Shown piece after piece: positions 45,712-54,986 of a stretch of DNA of 64,000 nucleotides. Origin of the DNA: Bacteroidota bacterium (lineage in GTDB: Bacteria > Bacteroidota > Bacteroidia > Flavobacteriales > Flavobacteriaceae); NCBI GenBank assembly GCA_029557895.1, contig JAKQHT010000023.1, positions 1 to 64,000 of the forward strand, given 5' to 3'. Under the pieces are notes generated by a model. It searched no databases. It was not told the origin of the DNA and saw only the letters and a list, made by a program, of their open reading frames with translations. The position numbers and the translations under genes are program-made. The first letter of the stretch is position 1. Each line of letters starts with the position of its first letter.

Positions 45712-46788
45712 TTAAAACAATTTCAATTGCCCATCTTTAAACTGCTCGTGCAATGTGGTGTTGAGTTTTGGCATTTTTTTGTCGGCAAAGTATTTCTTTC
45801 GAGCAAGCGCCATCATCATATTGATTTGCTCGGCTATTTTGCCTTCGCCGCGCATCCTAACGCCATAACGGCTTTCATTGAGCGTACCGCCGTGGCAGCT
45901 TTCTATCTGGTGCAGCACTTTATCGGCACGGTCGGGCATGGTTTTCTTTATCCAGTCGGTAAACAAATGGCCTATGGCGCCGTTAAGCCGTACCACTGTA
46001 TGCGCTATGGAGAATGCGCCGTGCTCCGAAACGGTTTTTGCCAAAGGCAAAATCTCGTGGCTGTTAATGGAAGGGATGATGGGCGCGAGCATCACATTTA
46101 CCGGAATCCCGTTTTCTGATAGGGTTTTAACGGTCTCCAAACGTTTTTTAATGGTTGCTGTTCTTGGTTCCAACACACGCCGCGTGGTTTCGGACAATGA
46201 AGTAATGGAAATATTTGTGCTTATCAAATTGTCTTTGGCAAGTTCCTTTAAAATATCCAAATCACGAAGTATCAAGGCGTTTTTGGTGATGATTCCTACG
46301 GGATGCTTGTATTTTAAAAAGACTTCAAGGCAAGCTCTTGTGATTTTAAATTGCTGTTCGGCGGGTTGGTAGCAATCGGTATTGCCCGACATTACTATGG
46401 GAAATGCACGCCAGCTTTTTTTCTTGAGCTGTTCTTCCAATAATGCCGGTGCGTTTTTCTTTACCAGAATACGACGTTCAAAATCGAGCCCGGCGCTATA
46501 ACCCCAATACTCGTGTGAGTTTCTGGCGTAACAATAGACACAACCGTGCTCGCAGCCTTGGTACATGTTCATGGAATAGCCCATGCCAACATCTGGGCTT
46601 TCAACTTTGTTGACAATGGTTTTGGGAAAAACTTCCAAAAAAAGGGTTCTGTTTTTGTCGGCTTCTTCGCCTTCTTTGTTGCAATATTCCAGAAAATCAT
46701 CGCGCATTTCGTGGCGCAATTCAAAAAATCGGTTGGGTGTGTTGAGCTGCGCTCCACGACCTTTTATGGCGGGATTTTGGTTTGACAT
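45712..46788 (-). CDS. PA0069-family radical SAM protein
   Basis: The 358-residue protein carries the radical SAM motif CEHGCVYC (Cys79, Cys83, Cys86), inside the family signature MNMYQGCEHGCVYCYARNSH. GNTDCYQPAEQQFKITR and ISTNISITSL follow, as in the PA0069/Rv2578c family related to spore photoproduct lyase. The reaction is unknown. I start it at 46788 (MSNQNPAIKGRG). It is not coupled to its neighbours. Confidence 0.88.
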   Translation of the reverse strand: MSNQNPAIKGRGAQLNTPNRFFELRHEMRDDFLEYCNKEGEEADKNRTLFLEVFPKTIVNKVESPDVGMGYSMNMYQGCEHGCVYCYARNSHEYWGYSAGLDFERRILVKKNAPALLEEQLKKKSWRAFPIVMSGNTDCYQPAEQQFKITRACLEVFLKYKHPVGIITKNALILRDLDILKELAKDNLISTNISITSLSETTRRVLEPRTATIKKRLETVKTLSENGIPVNVMLAPIIPSINSHEILPLAKTVSEHGAFSIAHTVVRLNGAIGHLFTDWIKKTMPDRADKVLHQIESCHGGTLNESRYGVRMRGEGKIAEQINMMMALARKKYFADKKMPKLNTTLHEQFKDGQLKLF

Positions 46789-46902
46789 GATTAAGTAATT
46801 CAAAAGGATTTGCTATACCAAGTCCCTAAAATTACCTAAATATCACTTTCGCCGTTGTTAATAACGCATTTGTTTTTGAACAACTAATGTAGGAAGTTTC
46901 TG

Positions 46903-47685
46903 TTACTTACCGGGAAATTCGGCTTTGCGCTTGTCCAAAAACGCCGTTGTGCCTTCGGTAAAATCTTCGGTACCAAAACAGTTGCCAAACTGCTCAATTT
47001 CTACTTTATAACCGTCAACCCCGTCTTTAAAATTGGCGTTAACCGCTTTTATGGCGGCACTTATCGCCACCGGCGAATTGCGCATGATTTTGACGGCTAT
47101 GCTTTCGCAAAACGGCAACAGTTCTTCTTGGGATACAACGTGGTTGAGCAATCCGAAACTTAAAGCGGTGTTGGCATCAATCATTCCGGCGGTCATAATC
47201 ATTTCCATTGCTCGCCCTTTTCCCACCAACTGGGGTAAGCGTTGTGTGCCTCCATAACCGGGAATGACACCCAGTGATACTTCGGGCAAGCCTACTTTTG
47301 CATTATTGCTTGCTACCCTAAAGTGGCAGGCCATTGCCAATTCGAGTCCGCCTCCAAGTGCAAAACCGTTAACGGCGGCAATGACAGGCGTACTTAAATT
47401 TTCGACAAAATCAAACAACAACGCCTGGCCTTGTGCGGCAAGCTTTCCGCCATTTTCCACATCAAAATCGGCAAATTCGCTAATGTCAGCACCGGCAACA
47501 AAGGCTTTTTCGCCGCTGCCGGTCACGATAATCACTTTGGTTTTTGTGTCGTTATTTGCAGCATCAAACGCTTCGTGCAGTTCCTGAATGGTGTCTTTGT
47601 TCAATGCGTTGAGTTTTGCGGGTCGGTTGATGGTAATGGTTGTAATACCGTTTTGGTTTTCTGATAGGATGTTGTTGTATGCCAT
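46903..47685 (-). CDS. Enoyl-CoA hydratase/isomerase family protein
   Basis: The 260-residue crotonase has the oxyanion-hole motifs AFVAGADISEF and AAVNGFALGGGLELAMACHF. The catalytic region is GLPEVSLGVIPGYGGTQRL, where the two catalytic glutamates are expected. It hydrates 2-enoyl-CoA in fatty acid or amino acid breakdown. Short-chain (crotonyl-CoA) specificity is likely from its close match to the general type. It stands alone here. Confidence 0.93.
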   Translation of the reverse strand: MAYNNILSENQNGITTITINRPAKLNALNKDTIQELHEAFDAANNDTKTKVIIVTGSGEKAFVAGADISEFADFDVENGGKLAAQGQALLFDFVENLSTPVIAAVNGFALGGGLELAMACHFRVASNNAKVGLPEVSLGVIPGYGGTQRLPQLVGKGRAMEMIMTAGMIDANTALSFGLLNHVVSQEELLPFCESIAVKIMRNSPVAISAAIKAVNANFKDGVDGYKVEIEQFGNCFGTEDFTEGTTAFLDKRKAEFPGK

Positions 47686-47861
47686 TGGGTTGGTTGTTAT
47701 TTTTGTTCTGTTGTATTTACAAATATTCTGATAATTGGACCGCTATAATGAAATATTTGAATGCTGTATATGGTGTTTTTTATCATGAATAATCCAAAAA
47801 ATCCAACATACATTCACTAATACATTAAACAGTTTTACATTTTATAATGCCCGGTTTATAA

Positions 47862-49940
47862 TTACCAAATCCTGACCCTACTATCCGGGGCGAGGTACAT
47901 GGGGTCGCCTTCCTTGATATCAAACGCTTCATAGAACGCATCCACGTTTTTGAGTGGCTGCGTGGCACGGTACATGCCCGGAGAGTGTGGATCAGTCTTG
48001 ATGCGGGTGCGCAATGCCTCATCGCGCATCAATGTTCTCCAGATGGTTGTCCAGCTCATAAAGAACCTTTGCTCGGGCGTAAAGCCATCGATGTTCTCGG
48101 GGCGACCATGCTTTTTAAAACTTTGCTGAAGTCCGTCGTAGGCGGCCAGTACTCCGCCAAGGTCGCCTATGTTTTCACCGAGGGTAAACTTACCGTTAAT
48201 GTAAAGACTGTCCGCCACCTCAATATCGCTGTATTGGGCGGCAAGCAGATCGCCACGTTTAGTAAACTCTTCGAGGTCGTGGTCTGTCCACCAGTTTTTG
48301 AGGTTGCCATCGGCATCAAAGCGCGCTCCGGAATCGTCGAATGCATGGGAGATTTCATGACCTATTACCGCGCCAATACCGCCATAGTTTACGGCATCAT
48401 CGGCCTGGTAATTGTAAAAAGGCGGTTGTAGGATTGCCGCAGGAAAAACAATCTCGTTATTCAATGGGTTGAAATAAGCATTGACCGTTTGTGGTGACAT
48501 GCCCCATTCTTTTTTATCAACGGGCTCGTTTATTTTTGAATAGGCTTTTTGGCGTTCCCATTCTTCAAGAGCCAACATGTTTTCAAAATAACTGTTACCG
48601 GTCTTTACCTCAAGTTTTGAATAGTCTTTCCATTGGTCGGGATAGCCTATCTTAACGGTAAATTTATTGAGCTTTTCTTTGGCTTTTTCTTTGGTTTCTT
48701 CTGACATCCACTCAAGCGATTTGATGCGTACCTGAAATGCTTCGATAACGTTTTGGATCATCTCTTCGGCTTTTGCCTTTGCCTGTGGTGGAAATTTGGC
48801 ATCAACATAGACTTTGCCAATGGCTTCGCCAATGGTGCCGTTTACTACCTGCAATGCGCGTTCATCGGCAGGTTTTTGTTTAATGTCTCCGTTCAATGTT
48901 TTGCTGTAAAAGTCCCAATTGGCCTTCTCCATTTCTGTTGTCAGCATGCTCGCAACGGAGTTGACCGTTGCCCAGCGCAACAATGATTTTAGATCTTCGA
49001 TAGGGGTTGTCCTCAGGATTGCATTGACCGTTTGTATGTGCTTGGGTTGTAGCACGATGACGGTGTCGATGGTTTTTTCAATGCCCAGATCGGTCGTGTA
49101 TTTGTTCCAATTGATAGTGGGCGACATGGCTTGAAGTTCGGTAAAACTTTTTGGGTTGTTCATCTTTCGGGTGTCGCGACTTTCTACTTTATCCAATTTT
49201 GCAGCTGCCAATTTGGTCTCAAGCGCCAATATGGTTTGGGCTTCTTTTCTTGCTTGCGCTTCGTCTATACCGATAAATCTGTACATTCTTACTATGTGGT
49301 CGATATATTTGGAGCGTATCTCTTTAGTTTTTTGGTCCTGTTCCAAATAATAGTCACGCTCTGGCAGTCCAAGACCTCCCGGCGATACATACGTTGCATT
49401 CATCTTACTGTTGTTCAAATCAGCAAACACAGCAAAACCTATGAGTGGTGATGCCATGGCCATTGGCGCATTTTGTGCAATGACTTCCAAAAATTCTTGA
49501 ACGTTTTTGATGTTGTCTATCTTGTCGAGATATGGCTTCAGGGGCGCAACACCTGCTTGATCGCGGGCAACTGTGTCGAGGTTTGTTTCAAAAATCAAAA
49601 GTGCTTTCTTCTGGTCGGTACCTTCTGCATAGGTGTTTTGTTCCTGTGCTTTCTTGACGATGTCCATCACGTCCTGACGGGTCGTTTTTCTCAAAACGCT
49701 AAATCCGCCCCAAACGGATTCATCGTCGGGAATGGTATTGTTCTTGTCCCAGTTGCCGTTTACGTATTTGTAAAAATCGACCTTGGGGCTTACAGTTGTA
49801 TCCATGTGTTCCAGTTCGATCCCCGGAACGATTTTTTCATTAGAACCCAATTCTTTTTTGGAATCATCTTTACAAGCCAAAAGGCTGGAGAAAGCAACGC
49901 AAGTAAGCGCCAAAAACTGTTTTAAATTGTTTGTTTTCAT
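47862..49940 (-). CDS. M13-family metallopeptidase lipoprotein
   Basis: The 692-residue protein has a lipoprotein signal (FLALTCVAFSSLLACKDD, lipobox Cys23). The M13 (neprilysin-like) core has the zinc motif VIGHEISHAFDDSGARFD, the third ligand in GENIGDLGGVLAAY, and the substrate motif VNAYFNPLNNEIVFPAAIL. The N-terminal helical half (LEHMDTTVSPKVDFYKYVNG, FSVLRKTTRQDVMDIVKKAQ) is also typical, and the protein ends in VRIW, the normal M13 end. It should degrade peptides at the periplasmic face. A hairpin lies in the region just upstream. Confidence 0.93.
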   Translation of the reverse strand: MKTNNLKQFLALTCVAFSSLLACKDDSKKELGSNEKIVPGIELEHMDTTVSPKVDFYKYVNGNWDKNNTIPDDESVWGGFSVLRKTTRQDVMDIVKKAQEQNTYAEGTDQKKALLIFETNLDTVARDQAGVAPLKPYLDKIDNIKNVQEFLEVIAQNAPMAMASPLIGFAVFADLNNSKMNATYVSPGGLGLPERDYYLEQDQKTKEIRSKYIDHIVRMYRFIGIDEAQARKEAQTILALETKLAAAKLDKVESRDTRKMNNPKSFTELQAMSPTINWNKYTTDLGIEKTIDTVIVLQPKHIQTVNAILRTTPIEDLKSLLRWATVNSVASMLTTEMEKANWDFYSKTLNGDIKQKPADERALQVVNGTIGEAIGKVYVDAKFPPQAKAKAEEMIQNVIEAFQVRIKSLEWMSEETKEKAKEKLNKFTVKIGYPDQWKDYSKLEVKTGNSYFENMLALEEWERQKAYSKINEPVDKKEWGMSPQTVNAYFNPLNNEIVFPAAILQPPFYNYQADDAVNYGGIGAVIGHEISHAFDDSGARFDADGNLKNWWTDHDLEEFTKRGDLLAAQYSDIEVADSLYINGKFTLGENIGDLGGVLAAYDGLQQSFKKHGRPENIDGFTPEQRFFMSWTTIWRTLMRDEALRTRIKTDPHSPGMYRATQPLKNVDAFYEAFDIKEGDPMYLAPDSRVRIW

Positions 49941-49961
49941 TTTGTTGTGGTTTATAAAAAA

Positions 49962-49989
49962 CCTTCATTTTATTTTTGGAAAATGAAGG
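49962..49989 (-). terminator. Hairpin with T-run upstream of the M13 gene
   Basis: CCTTCATTTT and AAAATGAAGG pair around about 8 nt, and six Ts follow on the minus strand. It could end transcription of the small lipoprotein gene upstream, but it lies only 22 bp before the M13 ATG, so a leader function is possible. Confidence 0.55.
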
Positions 49990-50069
49990 CGCCTAAAATT
50001 AATGATTTATTGCAGTGCCACTTTTTTTTGCTTTTTTTATTAACAAAAAATTAAGAATGTTCGGGTGCG

Positions 50070-50585
50070 CTACGGATGGATAATTGTTTGCGACTCAAAT
50101 TCAAATTTTTTGTTGATTTGCAACTGGAGGTTCGACAGTGCAACCAGAATTTCTTTGATATTGCCCAAGATCTCATTTTTGTTCCTGCGCTGTAATTTCA
50201 GTGTGCCGTGAAATTTTAATATTTTGGTTTCAAGAACAATCAAGCGTTCTTTTACGGCAGGTATGTCCAGATTTTTTGGGGTATCCTTTTTGAGGTCGTT
50301 CAAAAAACCTATCAACAATTCGTTTTTCCCATCAAAAAAAGCAAGATCGGCTTTTTTAAGATACTCCATCTGTACCATCAATTCTCGATATCGTTGCCAC
50401 TCCGAGACAGCGTCTCTGGCTGCGGAGCTCAACACATATTCGGTAACGTTGAGCATTTCGATGTCCTTTGCCGTGATTTTATTGGGATCCTGATGTTCTT
50501 CCCGCGCCTTAACATCTGTGCCACTTTCTTTTGGGTTACAACCAAACAATAAAAACACACATACAAAACAGAAAAAAAATTTCAT
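50070..50585 (-). CDS. Small lipoprotein of unknown function
   Basis: The 171-residue protein has a lipoprotein signal (MKFFFCFVCVFLLFG then Cys16). The mature part is charged and largely helical (DIEMLNVTEYVLSSAARDAV, LMVQMEYLKKADLAFFDG, IKEILVALSNLQLQINKKFE), likely a coiled-coil bundle. I do not recognise a family. It stands between the M13 peptidase (same strand) and the divergent hybrid kinase. Confidence 0.7.
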   Translation of the reverse strand: MKFFFCFVCVFLLFGCNPKESGTDVKAREEHQDPNKITAKDIEMLNVTEYVLSSAARDAVSEWQRYRELMVQMEYLKKADLAFFDGKNELLIGFLNDLKKDTPKNLDIPAVKERLIVLETKILKFHGTLKLQRRNKNEILGNIKEILVALSNLQLQINKKFEFESQTIIHP

Positions 50586-50833
50586 AAATCGGGATTAAAA
50601 CAATGCTATAGGAGCAAAGATACACATAAACAAATTTACGATTTACGATTTTTGATTGATGATTGCAACAATTGCCACAAGTGTAAGAAGATATGCTTCA
50701 ATCACGATTGGTTTTCATCAAACAGATAGGTGCTACACTCTCCTGCCTCCTATCGCTTGCCTCAAAAAAATCCATCAACTATGACGCTAAATACCGCAAC
50801 ATTTTTTATCTTTCACTTATGCTACCCAAATTT

Positions 50834-53272
50834 ATGGAATCATCCAACAGAAAAATAACCTTAAAAGTTTTGGTCGGCTACATCATTTTGGGTGTGCTGG
50901 CATCCACTGCCGTAGGGGTGGTTTTTTCGGAACTTCGCACCTTTACCAGTGTTCAAAATGAAGACCTTACCGACCGCAACAAGGTCATACGAATCGGTGG
51001 TATTATTGCCGATATTTATGAAAACGAAAGTCTTGCCCGCGCAGTAATACAACGCAATTCGAAAGAAGAATTTGACAGCTATGTGCAACAAAACGAAACA
51101 CTTCTGAAAACCATTGATTCGCTGGGCATTTGGGTAAATAACGATTACCAGAGAGACCTTCTGGACAGCATCAAAATGGTATTCGCAAAAAAAAGGGAAA
51201 CACTCGTGGAGTTAATGGCAATCAAGAACGATAATGCCACCGAAGCATCCATCAAAAAAACCATAGAAAAGCTCAACAGCATTGACCCTATTCTTGGCAA
51301 ATTGAGGCTTGAAGACTACGTCGTGAATCCAGAAACGCTTACCCCAAAGACCAAAAACATCCTTTTGGAATTCATAAAAATATCCAACGAGCTTAATGCC
51401 AAAGACTCCATAAAACCGGTAGGGCAAAAGCAGATAGATTCTATCGTCACGGCTTCAAAAGCCTTGTTGCGGCAAGTGCAGGGTGAAATAACCTACCAGC
51501 GCACATCACAACTCATCAAAGAGCGCGAACTTATCGAAAATGACTTGCAGACCAGTCGGCAGCTCCGCAACCTGCTCAAGAATTTAGAGTCCGAAATGCA
51601 GGCATATACACAGAGCCTCCACGAGAAGCGCAACGACATCCTAAACCGCAGTATCAACATCCTGTCCTTTGCAGCTATAGCGGCTTTTGTATTGGTCGTG
51701 TTATTTTCTATATTGATTTTGAATGACTTTTGGAAAACGCAGCGTTACCGTAAGCAACTTGAAAAGTCAAACGAATACACTTCGTCGCTTCTCAAAAGCA
51801 GGGAACAGCTAATGCATATGGTAAGCCACGACCTCCGTTCTCCTTTGAGCACCATTTCGGGGTACAGCGAGCTGCTACAAAAATCAGAACATTCCTCAAA
51901 AAACAGCAACTACCTGAAACACATTCAAAGTGCTTCAAAATATATGGCACAACTTGTCGAGGGGCTTTTGGAATTTTCCAAACTCGAAGGCGGAAAAATC
52001 GAAATAGAAGACAAACCATTTGACCTCAATGCTTTGATGAAAGAGACTTGCGAAAGTCTCAAAGCTGTACATTTGGAAAAACCCATAAAAATGGTTATGG
52101 TTTTTGACCCGAAATTCAACAAAATCATTTTGAGCGACCCATTCAGGATTCGTCAGATATTGCACAACCTTGTGGGCAATGCCTTTAAGTTTACCCAGAA
52201 AGGAAACATCACGATCAGCTCAAAATTATCTAACGGAGGTGCGCAAACATTTGCCCACATTACCGTGACAGACACAGGTATAGGCATCAGTACCGAAAAG
52301 CAAGAAGAAATTTTTAACGAATTTACACAAGTTCACAAAGACGAGGGTCAAAAAGCCCATGGTTTTGGGTTGGGTCTGGCCATCACAAAAAAATTGGTTG
52401 GTTTGCTCAACGGGACCTTAACCTTACAGAGTAGCCCTGGCAAGGGCAGTACTTTTGAAGTGATAATACCAATACGGTTTTCCGAAAACCAAGAAATCAT
52501 TGCGCCCGTTCCGACCAAAAGCGACCTAATGCCTTTAATGGCGGTGGTTGTGGACGACGATGCTTCGTTGCGGCAACTCATCACCGAAGTACTTCGGCAG
52601 AAAGGTATTGCTTCCCATGTTTTTGAAAATGGCAAAACAGCTCTGGAAGGTTTGAAAGGCCTGACTTACGATTTTATCATTACCGATATACAACTCCCTA
52701 AAATGAACGGGTTCCACTTTATGGAAATGGTCAAGAACCTGCCCGACTATAAAGGCCAACCCATCATAGCCGTTACGGGACGTACAGAAATGAAGGCGGC
52801 CCACTATAAAGAAAGTGGATTTGCAACCGTGGTGTTCAAACCTTTTGGTCCCGATAAATTATTGGATGCCATCACGCAGCTGTTCCCAAAGGCCAAAGCG
52901 TCCGGCACACAAAAAAATTTGGCTGATATAGAAAAAACGGAACTGTTCGACACGTCATCCATTTCAGGGTTTCTCGATGATGACCCGGAAGCCATGCATA
53001 GTATCTTAATGACATTTTTGGCCGATACCAAAGCCAATATCGTACAGATGAAAAACGCCAAAAAAATCGGCGATATAAAAACCATCAACGATTTGAGCCA
53101 TCGTATGTTGGGAATGTTCAAACAATTGGAAATCAATTCGGTTGTACCGTTTCTGGAAAAATTTGAGAAAACTGAAACCATCGACAACAACGATTTTGAT
53201 ACGTTTGAAACCAGATTGAAAATGCTTTGCGTAACCCTCGAAAAACACCTCAATCGAGACCGTACTCTTTAA
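50834..53272 (+). CDS. Hybrid histidine kinase with receiver and Hpt domains
   Basis: The 812-residue protein has a first membrane helix (KVLVGYIILGVLASTAVGVV), a helical sensor of about 240 residues (4-helix-bundle type), and a second helix near 285 (ILSFAAIAAFVLVVLFSILI). A kinase core follows, with His332 in MVSHDLRSPLSTISGYSELL and NLVGNAFKFTQKG, GFGLGLAITKKLVG boxes. A receiver with Asp618 (DFIITDIQLPKMNG) and a C-terminal Hpt with His756 (LSHRMLGMFKQ) complete a His-Asp-His relay. I start it at 50834, because the longer frames add non-conserved sequence. Its 3' end overlaps the convergent NtrC-type regulator gene by 23 bp. Confidence 0.88.
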   Translation: MESSNRKITLKVLVGYIILGVLASTAVGVVFSELRTFTSVQNEDLTDRNKVIRIGGIIADIYENESLARAVIQRNSKEEFDSYVQQNETLLKTIDSLGIWVNNDYQRDLLDSIKMVFAKKRETLVELMAIKNDNATEASIKKTIEKLNSIDPILGKLRLEDYVVNPETLTPKTKNILLEFIKISNELNAKDSIKPVGQKQIDSIVTASKALLRQVQGEITYQRTSQLIKERELIENDLQTSRQLRNLLKNLESEMQAYTQSLHEKRNDILNRSINILSFAAIAAFVLVVLFSILILNDFWKTQRYRKQLEKSNEYTSSLLKSREQLMHMVSHDLRSPLSTISGYSELLQKSEHSSKNSNYLKHIQSASKYMAQLVEGLLEFSKLEGGKIEIEDKPFDLNALMKETCESLKAVHLEKPIKMVMVFDPKFNKIILSDPFRIRQILHNLVGNAFKFTQKGNITISSKLSNGGAQTFAHITVTDTGIGISTEKQEEIFNEFTQVHKDEGQKAHGFGLGLAITKKLVGLLNGTLTLQSSPGKGSTFEVIIPIRFSENQEIIAPVPTKSDLMPLMAVVVDDDASLRQLITEVLRQKGIASHVFENGKTALEGLKGLTYDFIITDIQLPKMNGFHFMEMVKNLPDYKGQPIIAVTGRTEMKAAHYKESGFATVVFKPFGPDKLLDAITQLFPKAKASGTQKNLADIEKTELFDTSSISGFLDDDPEAMHSILMTFLADTKANIVQMKNAKKIGDIKTINDLSHRMLGMFKQLEINSVVPFLEKFEKTETIDNNDFDTFETRLKMLCVTLEKHLNRDRTL

Positions 53273-54578
53273 GTTTGTTGTAGAGTGTTTTTCTCGAAAA
53301 ATTGAGGAGTTTGGCAGCCTTGGTCTTGTTGTTGTCGGTCTCTGACAACACTTTTACGATAAGTTCTTTCTCGTTGCCTTTTATGCTAAAATCCGAAGTG
53401 TTTTGGATGGCCGATTTTGACCGCAATTCCACGGGCAAGGACTCTTTTTGGATGACCTCGCCTTGGGTGAGCAAGGTGGCACGCTTGATGACGTTGGACA
53501 ATTCCCTCAAATTTCCCGGCCATGCATACTCCTGAAAAATCCGCAAGACCTCGGGCGAAAACCCAATGACCGCTTTGTTCAATTGCTTATTGGCTTGCTC
53601 CAGAAAAAAATCGGCATAGAGAATGAGGTCGTCGTGCCGCTGGTAAAGGCTTGGTACTTTTATGGAAAACTCGTTGAGACGGTGGTAGAGGTCTTCCCTA
53701 AAATCGCCGTTTTCGACAGCTTTTGCCAGATCTTCGTTAGTTGCAGCAATAAGGCGGATGTCCACGGCAATTTCTTCGTTACTGCCTATGGGTTTGATGC
53801 GCCGTTCCTGAAGTGCGCGCAACAACTGTATCTGGTTTTCGTAAGAGAGGTTCCCAACCTCGTCCAAAAAAAGGGTGCCATGGTTGGCTGCCTCAAAATG
53901 GCCCATTTTGTCACTGATAGCTCCGGTAAAAGCACCTTTTTTATGACCAAAAAACTCACTTGAAGCAATCTCCTTGGGGATAGCACCACAATCAACGGCG
54001 ATAAAAGGCTGTTGGCTGCGCGAACTTTTAAGGTGAATGGACTTTGCCACAACCTCCTTTCCGGTACCGCTATCTCCGGAAATCAGCACGGACATATTGG
54101 TAGGCCCAACCAAGTTGATGTACTCCTGAAGCGCTTTTGATGCGGTACTGATGCCCGGCACAAAATCATCTATTGGGTCTGGTTCGGTGGCTTTGGTTTT
54201 GTTGTTTTGCGGTACGGTCTTAACGTGTAGGGCATTGTTGACCACCTGTAAAACCTCTTCTTGGTTAAAGGGTTTTGAAATATAATCAAATGCGCCCTGC
54301 TTCATGGCCTTGACCGCCGTTGAAACATCGGCATAGCCCGTCATTAGTACCACGGGAAGGTCATTGTGCTTTGCCTTGATGTCGTTCAGAAGTTGGATGC
54401 CGTCACCATCTGGCAACCTCAAATCGGTAAAAACAAGGTCGAATGTGGCGTTTTTAAGTTTTTGTTTTGCACCCTCGATGTTGTGGCATGAACTGACCTT
54501 ATGCGACTGCCGCTCCAAAAAGCGTTGCAGCATTTGTGAAAAAGGGATGTCGTCTTCTACCAAAAGAATGGAGTTCAT
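53250..54578 (-). CDS. Sigma-54-dependent response regulator (NtrC family)
   Basis: The 442-residue protein has a receiver domain (Asp52 in LVFTDLRLPDGDG), an AAA+ domain with Walker A GDSGTGKE (168-175) and the sigma-54 contact loop GAFTGA (215-220), and a Fis-type helix-turn-helix at the end (TKAAKLLNFSRKTLYNKLKE). It activates sigma-54 promoters after phosphorylation. I start it at 54578 (MNSILLVEDD). The hybrid kinase with an Hpt domain faces it and overlaps its 3' end by 23 bp, so it is the probable phospho-donor. Confidence 0.92.
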   Translation of the reverse strand: MNSILLVEDDIPFSQMLQRFLERQSHKVSSCHNIEGAKQKLKNATFDLVFTDLRLPDGDGIQLLNDIKAKHNDLPVVLMTGYADVSTAVKAMKQGAFDYISKPFNQEEVLQVVNNALHVKTVPQNNKTKATEPDPIDDFVPGISTASKALQEYINLVGPTNMSVLISGDSGTGKEVVAKSIHLKSSRSQQPFIAVDCGAIPKEIASSEFFGHKKGAFTGAISDKMGHFEAANHGTLFLDEVGNLSYENQIQLLRALQERRIKPIGSNEEIAVDIRLIAATNEDLAKAVENGDFREDLYHRLNEFSIKVPSLYQRHDDLILYADFFLEQANKQLNKAVIGFSPEVLRIFQEYAWPGNLRELSNVIKRATLLTQGEVIQKESLPVELRSKSAIQNTSDFSIKGNEKELIVKVLSETDNNKTKAAKLLNFSRKTLYNKLKEYGLD

Positions 54579-54986
54579 GGAGTGGCATTTCTGCAAAAAT
54601 AATTAAGTATCGCAGTCCAAACCTATAAAAAAAACATAAAAAAATCGGGGGTTGGGTATTTGGGGGTTCTAACATATCACCAAGCCATTCATTTCTGAAA
54701 CCTCAAAGCCAAAATTTCAAATTAGCGTTATCCAAAACAGGCATAACTGCAAAAAGTAATAATTGTTTCATAATATATATTTAATTGTTAAGGTTTTCTT
54801 TGTTTCTATCTTAATAGGCTTTTCACAAAATGTCAATGGTTTTTCCACACAATCTTGGAAAACAAAAACACAGGGTTATTCTGTGTTTTTTTTGGGAATA
54901 TATGATTTTTTTGGTAATCTCAAAGATTTATTTTTTTATAACCTGTTGTTTGTCAGGCGCACACGTTGCCTTACTCGTGCCATAAA
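54579..54986. other. Intergenic region with gene remnants
   Basis: No intact gene fits. The minus strand at about 54768-54700 begins MKQLLLFAVMPVLDNANLKF and then stops, like a truncated signal peptide. The plus strand at 54763-54890 reads as a signal-peptide-like stretch (IVKVFFVSILIGFSQNVNG) with no ATG. Both are weak. The only firm element is the terminator at 54864-54890. Confidence 0.4.
54864..54890. terminator. Terminator of the M28 membrane peptidase gene
   Basis: AAAAACACAG and CTGTGTTTTT pair around GGTTATT, with T-runs in both directions. It lies about 100 bp beyond the stop codon of the minus-strand peptidase gene. Confidence 0.8.
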
